64,000 nucleotides of DNA from NCBI GenBank assembly GCA_007844125.1, contig CM017565.1, forward strand, positions 13,072,618 through 13,136,617, read 5' to 3'. Positions within the stretch are counted from its first letter, which is position 1. Each line of letters starts with the position of its first letter. Positions 47,911 through 58,496 of this stretch are shown in pieces. This stretch comes from Sinonovacula constricta. Its lineage: Eukaryota; Mollusca; Bivalvia; Cardiida; Solecurtidae. A model generated the notes under the pieces. That model did no database searches and had not been told where the DNA came from. It saw only the letters and a program-made list of their open reading frames with translations. Both the position numbers and the translations under genes were made by a program.

Positions 47911-49162
47911 ATATATAAGAGTAAGTTAACAAACCAATAAATTCTTATTATACACAGATTATTAGACGGACAGACAATACATTTATTACGTGTCGGGTAC
48001 AACGTTGTACAACATGAGGAAAATTATATCATTCCAATATTGATACTAGCTGTTAGTTCCGGTTCATAAAGAATAAGTTAAAATGAGTTAAGAAAGGACA
48101 TAGTAAAGAGCAGACATGCAAACATTGAGGAGACGAAAGAAGTAACAGACCCCAGAGAGAGGAGGGGGAACACATTGTTTTTAGACAGCGTAAATGAGGT
48201 GTTAGTAACAATAGGCATTCAATATACGTGAAAGTAGATGAGGTGTTAGTGTCAACAGACAATCAATACACACGGTGAGAATAAAACGGTACAATGCTTC
48301 AATTATGAAAAGACAGAAATTTTAAGCAAAAGTTAGGACAAGATTGTGTAATATAAATAAATGTAATATAAAGAAAAGTGGAAAAGTTTGAGTTTGCTTA
48401 GAAATAGATGCATGGTGGAGGAAGGAGAATAAGTTTTTTAGGGTAAAGACGAAGAGAAGTTACAATAGCACTTGCAGTGGGTCAGTACTAATTGCATTAA
48501 TATGATATTTATGTTATGGCAATGAACAAGTGAGTTTGTGCCAATAAAATATTAAATCAAATTGAATTGATGGTACAATGCAATACATTTAAGTTAATTT
48601 ATACTCTTCTTGAAATTGCTATTTTAGTATGTTCGATACAAACATAATGACTGTATTTAATTTACTGCTTATTTGTTTGAATGAGATTTATACATGTAAA
48701 CATAAATATTTTTTAATCAAGTAAAGTAGGGTTACAGGTGAGAAAACCAATCAACGACAACAACCAATACTTCAACAATTGGTTTTTGTTTCATGACTTA
48801 ATTATCCAATTTCATTAACCATGTATAGTAAACTGTGCAATCATTATTTGTTTCAAATTGTGGTAACAACACTTTAATTAGTTATTCGACGCTACAAAAA
48901 AATACTTTAATTGAACAACACCAGATTTATCTTGTACTGTCTCATGTACATCATATATACATGTATTCACTTCCTTCCTTCCCTCCCTCCTCCGCCTCAT
49001 TATTTTCCTCTCTGTCTTTTTTTCTCTCTTTTGCCTCTCTCGCTCCCATCACTCATTTCACTGTTTTGTACTACGTCACCCCAACCACCAGAACCTCTTG
49101 TTACTTCTCCTGCCTCTTTATTCTATACAGTTCTCCATGTAGTATACGTTGTATACCTAAAG

Positions 49163-49182
49163 GAATAAAGATTTGTTCTGTT
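49163..49182 (+). repeat. LINE 3'-end tail inside the Mutator-like element
   Basis: AATAAAGATTTGTTCTGTTC, close to the tail at 15353-15376. Confidence 0.5.
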
Positions 49183-49675
49183 CAGTCCAGTTGTTCCATT
49201 TTATCGCACTTTGATAATATTTACGTCATCCTAAGATTTCATTTACATAATTCTATTCTAAATTATATTCTAAATAAATATAACACACAATTAAAAAGTA
49301 TCTAAATATGATTCTATACAAAGATCATTGTGTCACACAGATAAAATTTCATATTGCTGCCAACGTTGTTGTTTTTCAAGTAATTCGGGTATTGTGTTTT
49401 ATATTATCAATAAAGATGGAAGAAATGAAAAAGAAAAAATTAATCCTACATATATATTTATTGTTATCATAACATAGTAAAAAAACATATCATATAAAAC
49501 AGAAACAAACATTAAACAACATAACTGCTCTGTTCTAAACAGCATACAGCCAGCTCTATAACTATATTGGGGTCGAATAGTCGCCTTAATTTTTTCAGCT
49601 GATGTCGAATAGACGAGGGGCTGAAGTGTCGCCTGGAACAGGTAAGGGTTGAATAGTCGCGTACCCCTTATAATG

Positions 49676-50554
49676 TTTGTTATTGATTAGTCTATTCAAA
49701 TGAGCCAGGTAGCAACGCCAGGCAATCTGTACGGAGTTGATTGGATTGTGACATCATTAAACTGCCAACACATGATGTCTCTGTGTAATGTTTTAATCTC
49801 ATTATTGGTGTGTAGGAGATTGTCACTTGTCAAGCAATTATTAATTCCCTTGTATGGATTTGTATAATAAAAAGACGCTTGATTTTTATTTACTGTATTG
49901 ATATAACTTAAGACATCTAAAATGTGTAGAACCAAATGGCATTTGTAACTGATGACTGTTCAGTCAAACACTATAGATAGTAACAAAGGAGATAGAAGAA
50001 ATGAACTTTTTTACCATATAATAACCCAAATTTCACTCTGTAGCAGTAAGCAGCACATTAGATATACTTCGAAATTTTGCATAAAATCTGTCAGAAAACA
50101 GGATATCATCAATCCACGTCCCCAGGAATTATTTTGGAAGATTTTGCAGTGCTTGCTTGGTTGACATCTCTCTGTTCAACGTTACGCGTTTTACGCATGC
50201 GTCATTATGAAGTAATTACATTATGAAGCAATTACAGATGTCTTGCGTATTTTATGACATCCACCTTGAAGAATGCGAAGTCTCGAATCATCAACATTCG
50301 TTGGTGTCCGTTACCTTTCGGAATATTCCGGCAAGTCGTTTGTCTTCGCATGTCTTCTTCGCATGTCTTTAATACCGGAGAACAACGATTTTTTACGATT
50401 GGTTGTTAAATAACGATCGGAAAATGCCGAATTGCCTGCATCCACTGAGTAGTCTCCCTTATATGTCACAAAAGTAAATAGATTCAGGGACGTGATTTTC
50501 TGAACGTAAACTAGTCAGTTCATTTTCTACAGAGTTCGTCGATCCTGCAGCAGA
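49676..50554. promoter_or_regulatory. Upstream region of the SLC10-family gene
   Basis: No ORF with family resemblance. A palindromic TTACGCATGCGTCAT-like block at about 50188-50207 is followed by two 16-bp direct repeats, CATTATGAAGTAATTA and CATTATGAAGCAATTA. These are the only notable promoter-like elements within 400 bp of the ATG. Their function is unknown. Confidence 0.35.
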
Positions 50555-52725
50555 ATGGCATGTCCTGTGAAGTTGTTGATTCTGTTTGTGTTGAATGTGT
50601 GCTTGACTCTGTATGGCGTTGTTCGTGCGAATAAAACGGCTGACTATCCTACAAATGTGGACCCACATATTGCTCCCCCATTTGTTATAAAGGAAGACGA
50701 GGAGATGATGGCCACATTTGATGTCCAGGGTGGTGCCTACAGTCATGTAGTCCTACCAGTGTCCACAGACAACGATGTGGTGCAAGTATCAAACGACTGG
50801 ACATCTTCATTTGTAGATAAACATTCAAGGTCAAATTTTACAATCAAGTTGAAAGGGCAGCTCATGGGAAGGGCCTACATAAAGTTGATGGTGAATACAT
50901 CAAAGGTTGATACAAACAAGTCCATGTATGACCTGTCCATAAAACAGCAGCTGGAATCTTTTGAATGGTATGAGTTGCCTGGACGTTATGAGGTCGCTGT
51001 GAGCCAAAAGGAGAGTGCCTTGAGTCATTCATTCACAGGCATCGTGATCATTTTGGTGTGCCTGGCGAATGTAGCAATGGGTTGTAAGACTGAGCTCAGC
51101 GTCATTAAGGAAGTCCTGCGGAGACCCATAGGGCCAGTCACAGGGATGGTCTCGCAGTTCATTCTCATGCCGTTGGTATGTAGATCTTGCTTTTTAGATT
51201 TTCACAGTGAATACAGCACTGCCTGTGCCAAGTCTCTGGATGACTGACAGAGTGATGAGGGCATATTAGACCATAAGCAATTTTTGCTAAAAGGCTTTAA
51301 GTATGATCATTTTCTTAAAATGTTGCTACAAATGTAGTGCAGATCATCAATCCACCTCATTTGCATTTTATTTCTTAATTCATAGAGACAACACTTTTGT
51401 CCAGATTTCTTTCATACTTCAACTAACAAACCATATCACCCCATCCTGTCACCATTTTTACACTTGTGCATGGCATAATAATCACACAGTATATGGAATT
51501 TGTCTTTTATATTTTGCAGATTTCCTTGGCTGTCATTTTCATTTTAAAATTTGACCCAATCAATGCGCTGGGATTTTTTGCGATGGCCTGTTCACCAGGT
51601 GGTGCTGCCAGCAACATGTACACATACCTTCTGGATGGAGATGTGTCACTGAGTGTTACTATGACACTTCTCAGCACATTGCTGTCCCTGGGTAAGTCCT
51701 CCAGACTGTTTAATCTCCAGAATTTAATAATTTATATTGGTAGATTTTAATAACTTACTTAGTGGAAATTTGAAAACTTTATCTTCTTTTTACTAAATTA
51801 CTTTCAATTGTATATTGAAATGACCAGTTCTTTTTTAATTTTTTGTCTGACATGTATGATGTGTAAAAAAAGAAAACCCACATTTTTCATTATTAAAAAC
51901 ATGGAGTTAAGTAAATATGAGAATTGTTACTCTTTTTTATCACTAAAACCTTGTATGTGACTATTGCTAAACTTGATCTGTTATATGAATGTAGCTGTGT
52001 CTTTGAAGTTGATTCTAAAGCTGTTTGTATTTCCAGGTATGATCCCCCTGTGGCTGTTCACAGTGGGTACACAGGTCATATACAACACGTCTGTGACAAT
52101 CCCATTCAGTAATATCTTCTACTCTCTAATTGGCCTCATCATACCTGTGGGTATCGGCATGATCATTCAGTGGAGGAAACCTCGTTGGGCCAAGTATATC
52201 ACCTACACCATCCGGCCATTAATGATAATCTTTTTTATCCTGGTCTTCACGCTGGGTGTGTATGCCAACCTGTACGTGTTCACTCTGATGCGTAACAAGC
52301 CAGAGATCCTACTTGCTGGTGCCCTTATACCATATGTTGGCTTCCTGTTTGGTGGCGCTGTTGCTGTCATCACACGCCAGGGCTGGCAAAGGATCAGAAC
52401 CATCAGCATAGAAACAGGAATACAGAATACAGGCATCGCCATCGTGCTTCTGAAACTTTCTCTTCCACCACCAGATAACGACATCAGTATTGTGGCACCT
52501 ATAGCAGCAGCAATCTTCACCCCCATCCCAATGTTGGTGGCTATCCTGGTCTATGAGATTTACAAGCGTTGTTGGGCTAGGAAGCATGGTGAGATGTATG
52601 TGGATGACAACGTGGGGTCTGGCAGTGACTCTGACAGTGAGAAGGAACTACAAGCTGTCAAGTATCAGGCCAAAGGGGACAAGGACCTGCAGCAGACAGA
52701 AAACAACAATTCCCAGATGGCGTGA
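50555..52725 (+). CDS. SLC10-family transporter (sodium/bile-acid cotransporter-like) with large N-terminal ectodomain, three exons
   Basis: Exons 50555-51175, 51520-51691 and 52037-52725, GT-AG and in phase, give 493 residues. Residues 1-25 look like a signal peptide (KLLILFVLNVCLTLYGVVRA). Residues 26-158 form an ectodomain with N-glycosylation sequons at N26, N94, N114 and N121. Membrane segments follow from about 161 (TGIVIILVCLANVAMG) to about 460. Family motifs: CSPGGAASN at 231-239 followed by YLLDGDVSLSVTMTLLSTLL, and ETGIQN at 390-395. These carry the Ser/Asn and Glu/Gln residues that bind Na+ in ASBT-fold transporters. The cytosolic tail is acidic/Ser-rich (GSGSDSDSEKE). The N-terminal extension resembles SLC10A3/SLC10A5 more than NTCP/ASBT. 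The substrate is unknown. Confidence 0.92.
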
Positions 52726-55700
52726 GACTGGACCATTAGTCTAGACCAGTCCATATTTTATGATGGTGACTTACTTACTCCCTCGACACAGATGTGGTTC
52801 AACACAGATGTTAACATGTTAGAAATAAATATATATGAGTAATGGTGGGGGTCAGGTCAGTTTTGATGGTGCTTATTGTTTTAATTAAAAACTGCAATAC
52901 CAGTAAGACAAATCACAAATGCCAATCATAAATAGCAATTGATAATTCTGAAAATCATTACTTACTGATTCATTTAAGCATCTTGCAGTAGAATTCTACA
53001 TTTTGATTGTGAATATTGTTTTTTTACATTGTTGAAAACATTTTTGTGTCCTAATTGCATACCTGGTTGTGGAATTCTTTCATCAATGTATCCTCAGTGA
53101 TAGGTAAAGCTGTAACAGTAGTGTTACTTGTAAGATGATATTCATTTCTGACTGATATTTGCGGTCCAACATATGTTGATTATCTAAATTAACATTGTAC
53201 ATAAGAATTGTATTATCTCTGTTTTAATAGGTTGTCAGCAACAAAGAAAACTCCAAGAATGTTTAACTAGGATATGTTGAATGGTTGATTTAGAAGTAGC
53301 CTGAATAAACTGTTTTTCTTGGTAACAAAACAGTGCACTGGCAGAACTCTACTAAATTGTTTAAATGCATGCTGACATCTTCCTTTATTAATAACTTTCA
53401 TAGACAGCCAGCTAATATATTTGGTACAAAAACATTTTAAATCAGAAAATCATGTTGAGCTGTGAATATTGTTTTAACAGGGCTCTAAACCATAAAATAT
53501 AATAAAGTGAAAGGAAATTGTAAGTGTTAGACATAGTTGTGGTATATTGTAGCTATTCACACTAATGCACAATTATTGTTTGTATTGTTTGGTTAAAATA
53601 ATGTATACTTTTTTTCAGTATTTTGTTAGTGTAAATCACCTGTTGTTGTTTTTTTCTGTTCAGTTTTTTTTCTAAGTAGAGTTTTACAATAATTGCTTTT
53701 TCAAGTTATCGACCAGTGGTTTTTACATTGTTCACTTGTGTTTATTTTTGGAAACCTATGTTATTTTATGTTAAATGTTTGTTTTGGGTTTAAAGTCTAC
53801 AAAACTTCATTTTAAACTTTAAATTGATTATGAAAAGCAGGGTAGTTATTGTCATGACTCTTTTGTCAGCAATTGCGTTTTTTTTGCTTAGGACTATCTT
53901 TTGAAAATTGTCAAAAAAGATATGCACTTCAAAATGGAATAACTCTCCGCTATTACAGCTTATGTAACAAAGCATAGCATGCAAAGATTATCTGCCCTGG
54001 TTCTGATAACCTTTGCAAGCTATGCTTTGTTACAGCCACTTAAACATGATCTTAGTTTTCCCTAACACTATACATGTATTAGTTTAAAGACTTTAGTGAT
54101 ACTCTTATTGAGTTTCAGTAAAATACTATTGGAAATACGATATATTAGCATTGACTGAAATGTAAAAGCACCGAAGTTTCCCAGTGGCAAAAGTATTTCA
54201 ATAAATTATAAACAAGTCCCTTTAGGCAGGACTAAAGTCATAATAGCAGCATTAGAGTATGCAATAAACAAAGTTAACAGTAGTTAAACATTCTAATTTT
54301 TGTGTAGCCGAAGCTTTTTATCTGATATTTTGTGCATGAAAATTTAAATCAGGAAGGCAGACAGTAACAGTGTGTAAATTCCAACTGAGGTTGTTCTCAA
54401 GATTAATCAATCAGCACACTTTGCATATTATTTATAAATAGCAATACATGTAGTATCTACTTGATCCTCCTTTTATAATGTATATCATGCTTAATATTAT
54501 TGTAACAATAATAACGGTATTTGATATTTATAAGTCAACATGTTGTTATGGTGTTTGATATTTATGATAAGAAACTGTCTGATGAACTACCAGGGTAAAG
54601 GTTCCATACCTACTACTACATGCAAGTGTTGATTTATATTGAAGTTACATCATCCCTGTTGTTGTGTTCTGTTTACAGAGTTTATCTTGTTGACTGTTAT
54701 GAAAAACTTCGCTAATTTTATTGACAATATTATGCCACATATTATAAGCTGTTGATTTTGATTATCTAGCTGACTCTTAGCACATGGTCTCCATGTTACT
54801 GGCAACATTATGCAAACATTATGAAATCTCTTAAAAAAGAACTTACATCTACAATTATTTGATAGCCATGGATACTGGTGGAATCCGATTATTGATATGA
54901 ATTCAACACCATTGGAAGAAGCAGGCTATAAAAACATTAATCAAGGTATAAATATGTCTCAACGCTATATTTTGTAGCAAATAAGCACTTTTGCAAATCT
55001 TGACATGGCCTTTTAGTGCTATATATTTTATTATTTACGCTATTTTGGATGAAGTGTGATTTTTTAGTCTTTTGTAAACATGTAGAATAATTTTTTTTAC
55101 GTTTCAAATTACATTTATTTTATCCCAGTTATATAACACTGGTTGCATATTGTTTGTTTTATATTCAAGATTTGTATATTTGTTATATACATTATATTAT
55201 TATAAATTCAAATTGCATGAGCTTTGTAATGTTTCTTAAACAGACCATATCATTTTAAAGGGACGTATTCGCTAAAATTGGACAGTAAACATATACTAGG
55301 TAGCTGCCAATACAGGGAATATAAAAATGGACATTTGTGGATTTGGGCATAATTAACAATCAGTTAAGGGAGGTAAAGACATCTTTATTGTGTGTGCATA
55401 TTTAAATGTAACATTAGCAAGCTAGGTGTTAATCATTTGTTTTCATACACACCAGAAATCTGCCACCCTGAATCACTTGCTAACATACAAATGTTTAATT
55501 TTTCGACACGATACAACTATAGTAGTATAGTCTACTGGCTTAAAATTGTGACAAACTTGGTCAATACATCCAACTACCATATTGTGAGCAAGCCATTTAA
55601 TAACCACTCTTATTTAAGTAACATGAAGCATCATATTATGGGTACAGTTTTTGTTTTGCTTCATATCTTGTGACCCAATAGCATCCACATAGGATATTAC

Positions 55701-57425
55701 AGCTACGGGCATTTCTTTCATCACTTGGCACTGGCATAGGGGATAAATAAGCAGACTAGAAAGTAAAGGGCATTAATATACCTGTTATCACTCCAGATGC
55801 CATTTGATTTTCTATCCATGGTATCCAGCGCTTCATTCGCCCCTCCAATGCAAAAGATGCTTATATGTGAAGTAACTCTTACCTCTCTTGTCCATGGAGA
55901 ATGCTCACAGCTAAGCACAAAAAACACAACTACATTAAAAGGAAAGAAATCAATAAAACAAACAAAATGGCATAAGCTAAGTTTATTTAAACAAGGTATA
56001 TCCTAAAAAATGTACTATGTGTGAAGCCTTTAGTTAGGTAGGATGAGGAACATATTCTCTAGATTGATGCTTCATGTCTATCACATGGCCTGGTATTACA
56101 GTTGAATTATTTATAACAAAGCTATTTAATGTCTGGTAAGTAAGGCAAGTACAAAATACACATATTGAAAAATCCCACAATATCACAGATGATTTGTCTG
56201 AAAGAATTTCAGCAATATGATGAGAAACTCTGAACAGACTTTATAACCCCACCACTTATCATACTAGTGTTACAACTACACTGTGGTAACTATGATCTTT
56301 GTGAAAAAACAAAGTTATGAGGCAAACTATTTCTATGTTGTCATCCTGTTACAAATGATACTTTGATCTGGCATTTGCATTAATTCTATTGTTAAGACAC
56401 ACAAAATACCCACACAGATCTAAACAATACAATAGACAAACAATGATCTGTGTTGCCACTTGAGCCACCCATTAGTGGATGCTTTAACCTATTAGTCAAT
56501 TGCCACAAAAATAAAGATTTTGTTTTTGGATAAGAAAGAATAAAATGGAGACTGAAGCTACATTTTTAAAATTTGATTAGTATTTTCTTGATATTATTAG
56601 TAAAACTATCTGAATACAAAAGTTGAAGTGTAACAAGTCACCATGTTACCTTATTTGGAGAGTTTTTGAAAGATTTCAGTTAATCATGTAATAATAAAAT
56701 CTTCAGACAAACATTGAGCAAGGTAACTTTCACTAATTTATGCCAAAAATAAACATGTAAAAAATTCTACATATAATCTGTGTTTAACAATTTCAAACGT
56801 AACATACCTACAACTTGTAAATAAATATATTACAATATACAAAATTATGTTCTATTGTATATTTGTTACTTTTAAGAAAAAATATATTCTTATAAAATTA
56901 CCTTTTAAAATAATACATCTCTCTTGTACATCCATAAAAATATCACAGACAAAAATATGAATTCAATCATTTTTTTCGTGTAACAACAAGTATAAAGGAA
57001 TACACATATATACATATAATATATATAAGTTTACAAATGTAACTGTTTAAGCTCTATCAAAGACTATTAAAACAACAATACTCTTAGCAAGGCATTTACT
57101 GACCACAGCAACAAAGGATTTTTGTTTTTCCTCCATTCCACATCTATGGTAAATATTTTGGCTCAGTTAAGCATTGAAGAAGATTTGGCTGCAACAACTT
57201 CATCTAAACAGAATAAAAGCCTGAGAAAATATCTATAATGAATAGTATATGCAGTGATTTAGTCAATGTCATTTCTTAATTTTAGTAAACATGAAAGTAA
57301 CTTTTCACCATATTCCATTCTTTGTTGTTACAGAAAATGATTTTTTTTTTAAACTTTCAGCTTTAACTCTATCAAAATCCTGAAGAGAGTCATCAAAGCC
57401 TGATGCAAAGCACACAATAACAAGA
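52726..57425. other. 3' UTR of the SLC10-family gene and intergenic DNA
   Basis: AATAAA at 52824-52829 is the nearest poly(A) candidate; others follow, for example near 53303. Apart from the hairpin at 53963-54034, no gene or repeat was recognised in this AT-rich stretch. Confidence 0.4.
53963..54034. other. Long hairpin, 30-bp arms, 12-base loop
   Basis: Left arm 53963-53992 starts TGTAACAAAGCATAGCATGC. The right arm 54005-54034 is its inverse with two mismatches (A-A and A-C). Loop TGCCCTGGTTCT. The 72-nt size and near-perfect pairing fit either a pre-miRNA-like hairpin or a tiny palindromic transposon. It is 1.2 kb downstream of the SLC10-family stop codon. Confidence 0.8.
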
Positions 57426-58496
57426 ATAGCCAGTCACATCATGTCAATAGCCAGTCACATCATGTCAATAGCCAGTAACATCATGTCAATAGCCAGTAAC
57501 ATCATGTCAATAGTCAGTCACATCATGTCAATAGCCAGTCACATCATGTCAATAGCCAGTCACATCATGTCAATAGCCAGTCACATCATGTCAATAGCCA
57601 GTAACATCATGTCAATAGTCAGTCACATCATGTCAATAGTCAGTCACATCATGTCAATAGCCAGTCACATCATGTCAATAGCCAGTCACATCATGTCAAT
57701 AGCCAGTAACATCATGTCAATAGTCAGTCACATCATGTCAATAGCCAGTCACATCATGTCAATAGCCAGTAACATCATGTCAATAGTCAGTCACATCATG
57801 TCAATAGCCAGTCACATCATGTCAATAGCCAGTCACATCATGTCAATAGTCAGTAACATCATGTCAATAGCCAGTAACATCATGTCAATAGTCAGTCACA
57901 TCATGTCAATAGCCAGTCACATCATGTCAATAGCCAGTCACATCATGTCAATAGTCAGTAACATCATGTCAATAGTCAGTCACATCATGTCAATAGCCAG
58001 TAACATCATGTCAATAGTCAGTCACATCATGTCAATAGCCAGTAACATCATGTCAATAGTCAGTCACATCATGTCAATAGCCAGTCACATCATGTCAATA
58101 GCCAGTCACATCATGTCAATAGTCAGTCACATCATGTCAATAGCCAGTCACATCATGTCAATAGCCAGTCACATCATGTCAATAGCCAGTCACATCATGT
58201 CAATAGTCAGTCACATCATGTCAATAGTCAGTAACATCATGTCAATAGCCAGTCACATCATGTCAATAGCCAGTCACATCATGTCAATAGTCAGTAACAT
58301 CATGTCAATAGTCAGTAACATCATGTCAATAGTCAGTCACATCATGTCAATAGCCAGTCACATCATGTCAATAGCCAGTAACATCATGTCAATAGTCAGT
58401 CACATCATGTCAATAGCCAGTAACATCATGTCAATAGTCAGTCACATCATGTCAATAGCCAGTCACATCATGTCAATAGCCAGTCACATCATGTCA
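57426..58496. repeat. Satellite array, 51 exact-length 21-bp units
   Basis: The unit is ATA-G(C/T)C-AGT-(C/A)AC-ATC-ATG-TCA, and 1071 bp make exactly 51 units. Because 21 is a multiple of three and one frame lacks stops, a 354-codon ORF of heptads MSI(A/V)S(H/N)I results. Only two positions vary. I do not call it a gene: it has no flanking coding sequence, signal or domain, and the frame follows from unit length. Confidence 0.97.

Larger units (their letters stand above)
47158..49666. mobile_element. Mutator-like transposon with iteron inverted repeats and nested LINE pieces (family C)
   Basis: The left end GGCTCAGCCACTATTCGACC and, reversed from the right, GGGTACGCGACTATTCAACC are imperfect inverted repeats. 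A further ACTATTCGACCCC at about 47187 and matching GGGGTCGAATAGTCG / GTCGAATAGACGAGGGG at 49569-49620 show (G)ACTATTCGACC iterons in both arms. The perfect 9-bp direct repeat CTTATAATG flanks it (47149-47157 and 49667-49675). Inside are a LINE ORF1 start, a reverse-transcriptase scrap and a LINE tail. No Mutator transposase was recognised. Confidence 0.8.

Noticed and set aside
48835..49305. 156-codon plus-strand ORF, Ser/Leu/Phe-rich
   Set aside because: Lies in C/T-rich simple sequence within the Mutator-like element and ends past a LINE tail; no domain.
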